DNA from: Kribbella catacumbae DSM 19601
GTDB lineage: Bacteria > Actinomycetota > Actinomycetes > Propionibacteriales > Kribbellaceae
Length of the DNA stretch: 33,483 nucleotides
Direction: 5' to 3'
Assembly (NCBI RefSeq): GCF_000372465.1
Contig: NZ_AQUZ01000079.1
Span: 2,369-35,851 of the forward strand
The notes under the pieces were generated by a model. The model was not told where the DNA came from and ran no database searches. It worked only from the letters and a program-made list of their open reading frames with translations. A program made the translations under genes and the position numbers. Positions 25,632 to 33,306 of this stretch are shown here, piece after piece (the stretch's first letter is position 1; each line of letters opens with the position of its first letter).

Positions 25632-27145
25632 CTGTTGTTGCTGACGTGCTGTCCATCGATGACGCTTTGGCGCGGTTCGACCCGGTGATGGGCCTGGAGG
25701 TCCACGTCGAGCTGAACACCAGGTCGAAGATGTTCTGTGGCTGCCCGACCGAGTTCGGGGCGCCGCCGAACACGCAGACCTGCCCGGTCTGCCTCGGCCT
25801 GCCGGGCGCGCTGCCGGTGGTGAACGCGCGCGCCGTCGAGTCCGCGATCAAGATCGGCCTCGCGCTGAACTGCGAGATCGCCGAGTGGTGCCGGTTCGCC
25901 CGGAAGAACTACTTCTACCCGGACATGCCGAAGAACTTCCAGACCTCGCAGTACGACGAGCCGATCGCCTTCAACGGGTGGACCGAGGTCAGTATTCCTA
26001 GTGGCGACGGGGAGACTGAGACCTATCGCATCGAGATCGAGCGCGCGCACATGGAGGAGGACACCGGCAAGTCCACCCACGTGGGTGGCGCGACCGGGCG
26101 CATCCACGGTGCGTCGCACTCGCTGGTCGACTACAACCGGGCCGGCATCCCGCTGATCGAGATCGTCACCAAGACGATCGAGGTGCCGCCGGCGAAGGCC
26201 GCCGCCGTCGCTCGTGCGTACGTGAGCATGCTGCGCGATCTGCTGCTCGCGCTGGACGTCTCCGACGTACGGATGGACCAGGGGTCGCTGCGGTGTGACG
26301 CGAACGTGTCGCTGAAGCCGTCGGGGTCCTCGTCCTTGGGCACCCGGACCGAGACGAAGAACGTGAACTCGTTCCGCTCGGTCGAGCGCGCGATCACCTA
26401 CGAGATCACCCGGCAGGCCGCAGTACTGGTTGCCGGTGGCAAGATCCTGCAGGAGACCAGGCACTGGCACGAGGACACCGGCGTCACCACGTCGGGCCGG
26501 GAGAAGTCGGACGCCGACGACTACCGGTACTTCCCGGAGCCGGACCTGGTTCCGGTCGCGCCGGCGCGGGACTGGGTCGAGGAGATCCGCGCGACGTTGC
26601 CCGAGGCACCGCCCGCCAAGCGGCTGCGGCTGCAGACCGAGTGGGGTTTCACCGACCTGGAGATGCGCGACGTCGTCAACGGCGGCGTGCAGACCCTGAT
26701 CGAGCAGACCGTCGCCCTCGGCGTCGCCGCTGCTGCCGCGAAGAAGTGGTGGCTGGGCGAGCTCGCCCGCGCGGCCAACGAAGCCGGCAAGGACGTCGAT
26801 GCGCTTGGCGTGGGGCCGGCCGAGATCGCCGAGGTACAGAAGCTCGTCGACTCCGGTGACCTCAACGACAAGCTCGCCCGGCAGGTCTTCGACGGCCTGG
26901 TCAAGGGTGAGGGCACCGCGGCCGAGATCATCGCCGCACGTGGGCTGGCTCTGGTGTCGGACGACTCCGCCCTGAGCGAGGCGGTCGACCGCGCGATCGC
27001 GGCCAACCCGGACGTGGTCGAGAAGGTCCAGTCCGGCAAACCCGCCGCGGCCGGCGCCCTGATCGGCGCCGTCATGAAGGACATGCGAGGCCAGGCCGAC
27101 GCGGCCAAGGTGCGCGAGCTGGTGAACTCCAAACTCGGCATCTGA
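25628..27145 (+). CDS. gatB: Glutamyl/aspartyl-tRNA amidotransferase subunit B
   Basis: The 505-residue protein phosphorylates and transamidates the mischarged tRNA. It has VMGLEVHVELNTRSKMFC, a CGCP...CPVCLG zinc-type cysteine set, YFYPDMPKNFQTSQYD, the HMEEDTGKSTH catalytic region, VDYNRAGIPLIEIVT, DVRMDQGSLRCDANVS, and a C-terminal YqeY-like tail domain. ATG 25628 is coupled to gatA. M. tuberculosis places pfkA between gatA and gatB; it is absent here. Confidence 0.97.
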   Translation: MTVVADVLSIDDALARFDPVMGLEVHVELNTRSKMFCGCPTEFGAPPNTQTCPVCLGLPGALPVVNARAVESAIKIGLALNCEIAEWCRFARKNYFYPDMPKNFQTSQYDEPIAFNGWTEVSIPSGDGETETYRIEIERAHMEEDTGKSTHVGGATGRIHGASHSLVDYNRAGIPLIEIVTKTIEVPPAKAAAVARAYVSMLRDLLLALDVSDVRMDQGSLRCDANVSLKPSGSSSLGTRTETKNVNSFRSVERAITYEITRQAAVLVAGGKILQETRHWHEDTGVTTSGREKSDADDYRYFPEPDLVPVAPARDWVEEIRATLPEAPPAKRLRLQTEWGFTDLEMRDVVNGGVQTLIEQTVALGVAAAAAKKWWLGELARAANEAGKDVDALGVGPAEIAEVQKLVDSGDLNDKLARQVFDGLVKGEGTAAEIIAARGLALVSDDSALSEAVDRAIAANPDVVEKVQSGKPAAAGALIGAVMKDMRGQADAAKVRELVNSKLGI

Positions 27146-27155
27146 GTTAGTTGCT

Positions 27156-27185
27156 AGAGGCCCCCGGGTGCTCCCGGGGGGCTCT
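27156..27185. terminator. GC-rich hairpin terminator between convergent genes
   Basis: AGAGGCCCCCGGG and CCCGGGGGGCTCT pair over 12 of 13 positions around a TGCT loop, 11 bases after the gatB stop and just before the convergent sugar dehydrogenase stop. It can serve both strands. The T-run is poor (GCATTTAC). Confidence 0.8.
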
Positions 27186-27189
27186 GCAT

Positions 27190-28299
27190 TTACTGTGTGA
27201 TGGTGACTCTCAGGATCCGGTCGTCTCCTGAACGGGTGTCGCCGCGGCCGTCTGTGTTCGAGGTGGTCAGCCACAGTGAGCCGTCGGGTGCCGCCTCGAC
27301 CGTGCGGAGACGACCGTACTGCGCGGTGAAGAAGGCGACCGGCTCGCCAGTGCGCTTGCCATCGGCAACCGGTATCGCCCAGAGGCGCTCACCCCGCAGC
27401 CCCGCCATGAAGATGTAGCCCTTGGCGAACGCGATCCCGCTGGGCGAGGCGTCCTTCGTCCGCCACTGCGCGATCGGATCGACCATCCCGTCCAGCCGGC
27501 TGATCCCCTCGCCGGCCGGCCAGCCGTAGTTGGCGCCTGACGTGATCGCGTTCAACTCGTCCCAGGTGTCCTGCCCGAACTCCGCGGCGTACAGCTGCTT
27601 GCCGTCGAAGGCGAGCCCCTGCACGTTCCGATGGCCCTTGGAGATCCACAACCTGCCATCCGGGTTGCCCGGCGCGGGCTCGCCCTCGGTGGTGATGCGC
27701 AGGACCTTGCCCCCGAGCGAGTCGTCGTTCTGCGAGTTGGGGCGATCGGCGCCGTCGCCCGTACCGGCGTACAGGAAACCGTCCGGCCCGAACCTGATCC
27801 GTCCACCGTTGTGCACCGCCGCCTGCGGGATCCCCTCCAGGATCACGGTGGGTTCGCTGAGCTGCCCGTTGCTGTAGGTCAGTCGCGCGATCCGGTTGTC
27901 GTCGCTGCTGGAGTAGTACGCGTAGACATAAGGCCTCTTCGGGTACTCCGGATCGGCGGCAAGCCCGAGCAGCCCACCCTCCGACGACGGATCGACTCCC
28001 GGCACGGTCCCGGCGTCGCTGACCTGCCCACCCGCGATCCGCTTGACCTTCCCGGAATCCCGCTCTGACACGAGAGCGCTCTTGTCCGGCAGAAACGCCA
28101 ACCCCCAAGGCACCTCGATCCCGGTCGCCACCTCTCCGGCGACCGCTAGCTTGACGGCCTTTGCAGTACCGGTCGGCTGCCCAGGCGAAGAACTGGACAC
28201 CGACGGCTGAGCATCCGCACTCCCATCGGAACACCCAGCGACCAGCCCAGCCACTGCCACCAGCACACCGGCCCAACGACCCTTACCCATGAGCACCAT
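27190..28299 (-). CDS. PQQ-dependent sugar dehydrogenase-like lipoprotein (GSDH propeller)
   Basis: The 369-residue protein has a lipoprotein signal (GRWAGVLVAVAGLVAGC, lipid Cys near 23) and a Ser/Gln-rich tether, then a six-bladed GSDH propeller: TGIEVPWGLAFLPDKSALVSERDSG, EGGLLGLAADPEYPKRPYVYAYYS, HNGGRIRFGPDGFLYAGTGDG, GHRNVQGLAFD and YGWPAGEG. Family members are soluble glucose or aldose-sugar dehydrogenases using PQQ, but many have no known substrate. I chose ATG 28299, with GGAG four bases upstream; ATG 28290 is equally possible. It is divergent from the deformylase gene with 120 bases between. Confidence 0.88.
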   Translation of the reverse strand: MVLMGKGRWAGVLVAVAGLVAGCSDGSADAQPSVSSSSPGQPTGTAKAVKLAVAGEVATGIEVPWGLAFLPDKSALVSERDSGKVKRIAGGQVSDAGTVPGVDPSSEGGLLGLAADPEYPKRPYVYAYYSSSDDNRIARLTYSNGQLSEPTVILEGIPQAAVHNGGRIRFGPDGFLYAGTGDGADRPNSQNDDSLGGKVLRITTEGEPAPGNPDGRLWISKGHRNVQGLAFDGKQLYAAEFGQDTWDELNAITSGANYGWPAGEGISRLDGMVDPIAQWRTKDASPSGIAFAKGYIFMAGLRGERLWAIPVADGKRTGEPVAFFTAQYGRLRTVEAAPDGSLWLTTSNTDGRGDTRSGDDRILRVTITQ

Positions 28300-28419
28300 C
28301 CGTCTCCTGACCCAACCCCCAGACTCCCAAGGTATCGACCACTCCAACGCCAAAACCCCACCCGCGTTATGCCTACACCACCAAGCCGCCTTCGGTTGCA
28401 CCTCCGTCGGGGAGAATGG

Positions 28420-29175
28420 ATGCCCCAGCGGATCGACAGCGGGAGGCTTGTGGGTATCACCAGGCGTACGTTGCTAGCCGGTACGGCGGCCCTGCCGCTC
28501 GTCGGGTCCGTCCAGACGGCATCAGGAGTTGGTCGGAGAAGTATGAGCAGCGTCAAGGATCAGATCACAGAGCTCGTTGAGAAGTATCGCGACGGGGTGG
28601 CGCCAATCGTCTCGCTGGGCGATCCGGTACTGCGCCAGGTCGCGGAGCCGTTCGACGGACAGGTCGACGACTCAGTACTGGCCGAGTTCGTCGAGCTCAT
28701 GCGCCGGACGATGAAGGCGGCTCCCGGCGTCGGGTTGGCTGCTCCGCAGATTGGTGTGCCGGTGCAGATCGCAGTACTGGAGGATCCTGCGACAATTCAG
28801 GAGGAGATCGCTGAGGCGCGGCACCGCTACCCACTGGCTTTCTTCGCCGCGATCAACCCCGACTACCGCCCCGACGGCCACAAACGCCGAGGCTTCTACG
28901 AAGGCTGCCTGAGCATGCCCGGCTACACCGGCGTCGTGAACCGCCACTTCGCCGTCCACGCCACCTATACCGACCCCACCGGCCACCCCCACCACAAAAC
29001 CTTCACCGGCTGGCAGGCCCGAATCGTCCAACACGAAACCGACCACCTCCGCGGCACCGTCTACGTCGACAAACTAGAACCCCGCTCGGTCTCCACCACC
29101 TCCAACTACTCAGCCAACTGGAACGACCCAGTCCCCACCCGAGCCGCCAAAGCCCTCCGGTTCCACCTGGACTAG
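28420..29175 (+). CDS. Peptide deformylase paralogue with a Tat-like N-terminal segment
   Basis: The 251-residue reading frame from ATG 28420 has GGGGAG about 5 bases upstream. The deformylase part shows all three motifs: GVGLAAPQ (near 107), EGCLSMPG (metal Cys163) and QHETDH (His205, Glu206, His209). The family normally removes formyl from nascent proteins in the cytosol. Here the first 40 residues read MPQRIDSGRLVGITRRTLLAG, then AALPLVGSVQTASG: a twin-arginine motif (R15-R16), a hydrophobic core and a small-residue end, as in Tat signals. ATG 28543 (MSSVKDQ) would give a plain deformylase and is the alternative start. Codon choice shifts from mixed to strongly C/A-ending near 28850. Confidence 0.85.
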   Translation: MPQRIDSGRLVGITRRTLLAGTAALPLVGSVQTASGVGRRSMSSVKDQITELVEKYRDGVAPIVSLGDPVLRQVAEPFDGQVDDSVLAEFVELMRRTMKAAPGVGLAAPQIGVPVQIAVLEDPATIQEEIAEARHRYPLAFFAAINPDYRPDGHKRRGFYEGCLSMPGYTGVVNRHFAVHATYTDPTGHPHHKTFTGWQARIVQHETDHLRGTVYVDKLEPRSVSTTSNYSANWNDPVPTRAAKALRFHLD

Positions 29176-29360
29176 CCAGCTGGGTCACAGGCTGACTGAA
29201 TCGCCCCGGGTTTCGTGGAGACCACCTGCGAGCTCGCAGAACGATGGCTTAGCGGCCGTGGCCCGACGCACTCGCGGTGCTCGACGACCTTCAGGAGGTC
29301 GAGGCTGCGGATCACGCCGCTCGCCGCCCATCCTGCTCGATCCCATCCGAGAGTTGGCTG

Positions 29361-30281
29361 CTACAGGACTACGAGCGAGGCGCTGTCGGTCCAGAGCTGT
29401 TGCGCAAGTGCGTCGTCGCGCGCCAAGTCAGAGGGATTTGGCCAGCTGAGTCCGCCTCTCCGCAGCGCGGCGTATCCGGGCGAGCTCGGTGGCGTCGTCC
29501 GGCCGAGGGCGAGGTTGGCCAGGGCGTGTCCGGCGGCCGCGCGGGTGTTGAGGTTTCGGTTGAACCGTCGCATCGGCCACCCCAGCAGCGGGGTCCCCAG
29601 CAGCGTCCAACCGATCCGCAGCGGGAGTGCGAGGTCTTGGACCAGGCCGGTGCCGAAGACCTGCCCGGGATCGTAGGCGACTACGGTGAGTCGCCGACTG
29701 CGGGCATCTGGATGTGCGGTTAACGATCTTGCGGTGAGGACGGCGCACAACTTGGATGCAGTGTAGGCGTGCTCGCCCGCAGCGGTCGGTCGGGAGTGTC
29801 GCTCCGGGTCACGGTCGGGGTGCGCCAACAGGCGCGCGTCGGCGTGTCGCGGGGTGGCCAGCCCTGCACCGGTGGCGGGGTCGTGAGTGCCGCTGGTGGT
29901 CAGCACGACCGTCGCGCCGGGCGCCAGGGCTGGGAGCAGCAACCGGAGCAAGAGGTAGTGCGCCAGATGGTTGACCGCGAAGGTGGTCTCGAACCCATCC
30001 GCCGTGCGCGTATCGGCGTCCGGCCGGATGATCCCGGCATTGAGCACCAGGCCGTCGACGGTGTCGGCCCGCGCGGACACGTCGGCGGCGAAGGAGCGCA
30101 CGCTCTCAAGGTGGGCGAGGTCGAGCTCGAGAAGGTCGCCTCCGTACGGGAGTTGGGCGGGGTCACGCCCTGGCAGCGGGCGTCCGCCGAGGATCAGGCG
30201 GTGCTCCGGGGATCGGCCCATCTCGTGTACCGCGAGCCGGCCGAATCCCGTAGTCCCGCCGGTCATCACGATGGTCTTCAT
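29361..30281 (-). CDS. Short-chain dehydrogenase/reductase
   Basis: The 306-residue protein has TGGTTGFG (NAD(P)-binding Gly motif), NAGIIRP, the NHLAHYLLL segment, TTSGTHDP (catalytic Ser region) and YTASK (catalytic Tyr and Lys), then DPGQVFGTGL. It fits the classical, retinol-dehydrogenase-like SDR group; the substrate is unknown. AAGGAG lies six bases before ATG 30281. It is transcribed away from the AraC regulator, so it is the probable regulated target. The 185 bases between the deformylase stop and this stop show nothing I can name. Confidence 0.9.
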   Translation of the reverse strand: MKTIVMTGGTTGFGRLAVHEMGRSPEHRLILGGRPLPGRDPAQLPYGGDLLELDLAHLESVRSFAADVSARADTVDGLVLNAGIIRPDADTRTADGFETTFAVNHLAHYLLLRLLLPALAPGATVVLTTSGTHDPATGAGLATPRHADARLLAHPDRDPERHSRPTAAGEHAYTASKLCAVLTARSLTAHPDARSRRLTVVAYDPGQVFGTGLVQDLALPLRIGWTLLGTPLLGWPMRRFNRNLNTRAAAGHALANLALGRTTPPSSPGYAALRRGGLSWPNPSDLARDDALAQQLWTDSASLVVL

Positions 30282-30514
30282 GGGGGTCTCCTTCGTGTTC
30301 CTGCCCACCGGATCGCTAGCTGGTCAGGTGCAACGCCCACGCCAGGCGGGCGAGGGCGGCGGTGGAGGTGAGGGTGCGAGTGACGCTCCACCTCACCCAT
30401 GCGGTCCCGAAGTCGGAGTGGTTTGTTGTCATGCCGCGAGCCAACCATCCGTGGCGCGCGGCGGTCCATGGCCGACCGTCTCGGGCACATGGTCGTTCGT
30501 CCTACGCTGGTGGC
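30282..30514. promoter_or_regulatory. Divergent SDR/AraC intergenic region with a short inverted repeat
   Basis: GGTGAGG (30367-30373) and CCTCACC (30391-30397) form an inverted repeat with a 17-base gap, a possible regulator site. A TACGCT box (30503-30508) ends six bases before the AraC GTG start and could be the -10 of a leaderless transcript. No clear -35. Confidence 0.3.
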
Positions 30515-31456
30515 GTGGATGCCCTTGCGAATCTCCTCGATGGGCCGCGCGGTCGGGGCGCGTTCCTGCTGCGTACGATCATGGAGCCACCGTGGTCGCT
30601 CCGGATGAACGACGACGCGCCGCTCGGCCTGGTCGCCATGGTGCGCGGCACGTCCTGGGTCGTGCCGGACACCGCGGCCGCACGGGAGTTGCGTGCCGGT
30701 TCGGTGGCCGTGGTGAATGGCCGGGGCCCCATCACCATCGCGAGCGACCCCGGCATCGCGCCGACGATCGTGTGCGGACCCGAGGGGCGCCGTACCACAC
30801 TCGACGGCGTATCGCTGGGCGAGACCATGAGCCTCGGCGTCCGTACCTGGGGAAACAACTCCGACGGGGCCAGTCTCATGCTCATGGGCTGCTACCAGTT
30901 CCGTGGCGAGATCAGCGGACGCGTGCTTGACGCCCTGCCTCCGCGGATCATCTTCGATTCCGACGCCTGGAGCTCGCCTCTCGTGTCGTTGCTCGGCGAC
31001 GAGATCACCACCGACGGACCCGGGCAACAGGCGGTCCTCGATCGGCTGTTCGATCTGCTGCTCGTCTCGGTCATCCGAGCCTGGTTCGACCAGGCCGACG
31101 CCGACGTCCCGGGCTGGTACAGCGCACACCAGGACCCGGTCGTCGGCCGAGCCCTCCGTTGTCTGCACGAGCAGCCCAGCCGGCCCTGGACGGTCGCGAG
31201 GCTGGCCGCCGAGACCGGCGCCTCACGCTCGGCCCTGGCACGGTGCTTCACCGAACGGATGGGTGTTCCCCCGATGACCTACCTCAAGGAGTGGCGGCTC
31301 GCCCGGGCCGCCGATCTGCTCCTCGACCCCGACCTCACCCTCGATGCCATCGCCCGACGGGTGGGCTACAGCGACGGCTCGACCCTCAGCACCATCTTCA
31401 AGAACGCCCGTGGAGTCAGCCCACGGCAGTACCGCGAAGCCGTCCCCGCAGAGTGA
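30515..31456 (+). CDS. AraC-family transcriptional regulator with N-terminal cupin
   Basis: The 313-residue protein begins at GTG 30515 (VDALANLLDGPRGRGAFLL), followed by a cupin-type sensor (MEPPWSLRMNDDAPLGLVAMVRG, AGSVAVVNGRG). Two AraC helix-turn-helix units end it (WTVARLAAETGASRSALARC, then LTLDAIARRVGYSDGSTLST and ARGVSPRQYR). It matches cupin_6 AraC regulators, which often control an adjacent divergent oxidoreductase, here the SDR. A longer frame upstream exists, but its residues are not family-like. Confidence 0.9.
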   Translation: MDALANLLDGPRGRGAFLLRTIMEPPWSLRMNDDAPLGLVAMVRGTSWVVPDTAAARELRAGSVAVVNGRGPITIASDPGIAPTIVCGPEGRRTTLDGVSLGETMSLGVRTWGNNSDGASLMLMGCYQFRGEISGRVLDALPPRIIFDSDAWSSPLVSLLGDEITTDGPGQQAVLDRLFDLLLVSVIRAWFDQADADVPGWYSAHQDPVVGRALRCLHEQPSRPWTVARLAAETGASRSALARCFTERMGVPPMTYLKEWRLARAADLLLDPDLTLDAIARRVGYSDGSTLSTIFKNARGVSPRQYREAVPAE

Positions 31457-31483
31457 CTTCGCCATCGACCACGTCACCCGTGG

Positions 31484-32017
31484 ATGGCAGTTCGGTTCTC
31501 ACGGCGGGCTGGGGCTGTCACTGGCCGGAACATCGGTGCGGCTCATCTGAGTGTCGGCACTCACTTGGCCGGACGTGGCACAGAAACCGTGGTTGCGGCG
31601 GCCATCCGGACATATTCCGCGCCTGCTCGGGTACACAACCTCACGGTCGCCGACATCCACACGTACTATGTGCTCGCGGGGGCTACGCCGGTTCTTGTGC
31701 ATAACTGCAGCAAGAATCAGGGGATTTACGAGTTCGAGGATCAGCTCAACCCCGGAAAGACGTATGTCGGCAAGACTAAGAACTTCAACAACCGCCTGCA
31801 AGATCACATCGACAGTGGGCGCTTGAAGAGTCGTGATGATGCGAGATGTACGCACGTTTGCGGGACGAACGATGACCTGTTCGTTGCCGAGCATGTCCGA
31901 ATGGGAGAATTGCGTGGCCGAGGGGTGAAATTATCGAACGACATCGCATCGCCAGGCAAGAAGATCTTGGAGCAAAGGCAGGATGCCGAAAAATTCGAAC
32001 AACTCGGACTCTGGTAA
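31484..32017 (+). pseudogene. Orphan tip of a Hint-type polymorphic toxin with GIY-YIG nuclease domain (5' truncated)
   Basis: The frame carries the end of an intein-like Hint/pretoxin module, VHNLTVADIHTYYVLAG then ATPVLVHNC, which in Rhs and similar toxins marks the junction to the toxin tip. After it comes a GIY-YIG nuclease: GIYEFED, KTYVGKTKNFNNRLQDH (Tyr-Val-Gly and Arg) and a catalytic Glu in VAEHVRMGEL. The delivery part that should precede the Hint module is missing; the AraC gene ends only about 30 bases before the frame. The first 35 to 40 residues look like non-coding read-through. G+C falls after about 31700. The toxin domain itself looks intact, but the frame as a whole is a 3' remnant without its own secretion signal. 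Confidence 0.8.
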
Positions 32018-32483
32018 GGGGCTTGAGGTGACTGATTTCTGGAAGGTCATCGGCTCAAGCCCTGTGCGGGATGCCAGTGAGATCGACTCCGCCCTGGAGA
32101 GGATCTCCAGGCAGCTCAGCGCCATGACGCCTACTGCCCTGACTCGATTTGTTGAGCGACTTCGGGAATCGCTCTATCGGATCGACAGGAGAGATCTCGC
32201 GGAAGTTCCGGTGATGCTTGCCGGTGGTTTGAAGTTCCCGCAGACGAGTGATCACTTCCTTTATGCGCGCTGCGCGTGCATCTTGGCGGGCAAGGAAGTG
32301 TACGGCGATGTCCTGAGTTCTGGTGTCGGGTTCGATCGTTTCGTTGCGCCGTTTGCTCAGGAAGCTGAGGGGCTGCTCTACCTCGCGTCGGAGCAATACG
32401 AAAGGGCGACCGGTTCCAAGATGGACGTTGAGAGCGATTTCTCAATTGAATCGATGTCGAACCTTCAGGGTTGGGCCGACTGA
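31983..32483 (+). CDS. DUF4240-type protein, probable immunity protein for the GIY-YIG toxin tip
   Basis: The 166-residue protein overlaps the toxin frame by 35 bases. It has DFWKVIGSS near the start, ALTRFVERLRESLYRIDRRDL, DHFLYARCACILAGKEVYGDVL and EAEGLLYLASEQYERATG, the pattern of DUF4240 proteins found beside polymorphic toxins. The tight overlap downstream of a toxin tip supports an immunity role. It is intact and could protect against a related toxin. A strong hairpin follows. Confidence 0.75.
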   Translation: MPKNSNNSDSGKGLEVTDFWKVIGSSPVRDASEIDSALERISRQLSAMTPTALTRFVERLRESLYRIDRRDLAEVPVMLAGGLKFPQTSDHFLYARCACILAGKEVYGDVLSSGVGFDRFVAPFAQEAEGLLYLASEQYERATGSKMDVESDFSIESMSNLQGWAD

Positions 32484-32515
32484 TCCCTGTCGGGTTTGAT
32501 GTTCTCGAGGATGTA

Positions 32516-32552
32516 CTGAAGGCCCGCCGGGATGGTTCCGGCGGGCCTTCAG
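32516..32552 (+). terminator. Perfect 15-bp hairpin after the immunity gene
   Basis: CTGAAGGCCCGCCGG and CCGGCGGGCCTTCAG pair perfectly around GATGGTT. Only GACTTTGAC follows, so it is a U-poor terminator of the kind common in actinobacteria. Confidence 0.75.
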
Positions 32553-32807
32553 GACTTTGACGGCAACGCCGACGGCAATGTCAGCGGACGACTGCTGCGG
32601 AGGGTGGGGGTCCCTGGGGTTAGGCTTTACGTCGAGAGTTGATGGTGGTGCGGTCGTCATGAAGCATGGAGATCACATGCTGACTCGGACGTATGGCGCT
32701 CGTGGCCGCGCGTCGAGGGCAGAGGATGCTGGTCAGCCGTTCCGAAGGGTCCTTGCAAAGGATATGTGGGACATGCGGCGAATCGGCGAGCAGCAGTATG
32801 GTGACTC

Positions 32808-32897
32808 ATGCACCGCCTCGACCGACGCCCACCCGCAGAAGCCGAGGCCGACTACTATGCACAAACCCGTAACGACCAGCCGGTCGTTCACATATGA
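32808..32897 (+). pseudogene. Possible C-terminal remnant of an IS3-type transposase
   Basis: A short frame reads MHRLDRRPPAEAEADYYAQT then RNDQPVVHI and stops. It resembles the usual end of IS3-family OrfB proteins (HxRLG-xPPAE-E-YYAQ). A stop lies six bases upstream in frame, so nothing longer survives. The assignment rests on pattern memory only. Confidence 0.4.
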
Positions 32898-33135
32898 CCG
32901 AGGGTGCATCAAACCCGGGGCGGTTCATCAACTTTGCAATCGCCCTGCAATCAAGACCGATGGATTCAAGTCGTCGAGGAGACCTGACGTTCTTGTTCGG
33001 CGAGCTGACGGAAGTCATTATGGCATCAACGTTGGTAAGCGTACGGTTATCGGCGCGCCTGTGAAACGAGAAGTGCAGGCGATATATGATCTCGAGGATG
33101 CTGGACTAGAAATGCACTTCGTCTCTTACAATTGA
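32880..33135 (+). pseudogene. Second toxin-tip-like remnant
   Basis: The last 55 residues of this frame (RRPDVLVRRADGSHYGIN, VGKRTVIGAPVKREVQAIYD, then LEDAGLEMHFVSYN) form a coherent end like the C-terminal domains of Rhs-type toxins (a PDV-D-G-NVG-T-G-PV-RE-A-DL-AG-FV-Y pattern). Upstream, the same frame runs on to 32557 but looks unrelated to any family and overlaps the IS3-like tail in another frame. I treat it as a broken 3' end, with no usable start. The small gene that follows seven bases later is in the place of an immunity gene. Confidence 0.45.
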
Positions 33136-33141
33136 GGAAGC

Positions 33142-33306
33142 ATGAAGACCAGTCTTTCCCTCCATGGCACATATCCCAAGGTGGTCGAATGGGTCCACGG
33201 ATGGCGTGAGCTGTTAAACCAGGGCGGTTGCAAAGTTGATCTTCCTACGATGCGAGCGCCAGCAGCGCACGTTCGGGTTTGCGAGCGCGTGCTCGTAGGG
33301 TCTTGA
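33142..33306 (+). pseudogene. Small gene (possible immunity) cut by the insertion sequence
   Basis: ATG 33142 follows GAGGAAG and opens MKTSLSLHGTYPKVVEWVHG then WRELLN. From about 33220 (CAGGGCGGTTGCAAAG, a plausible IS end) the frame enters IS DNA and stops at 33306 after unrelated residues. The native part is about 26 residues. Position after the second toxin remnant suggests a former immunity gene; the family is not recognised. Confidence 0.5.

Noticed and set aside
25577..27274. Long minus-strand frame (565 codons) opposite gatB
   Set aside because: It is the complement of gatA end and gatB; no recognisable domain.
29176..29360. Additional small gene between the deformylase and SDR stops
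   Set aside because: Frames here are short, lack ribosome sites and read into the SDR gene on the wrong strand.
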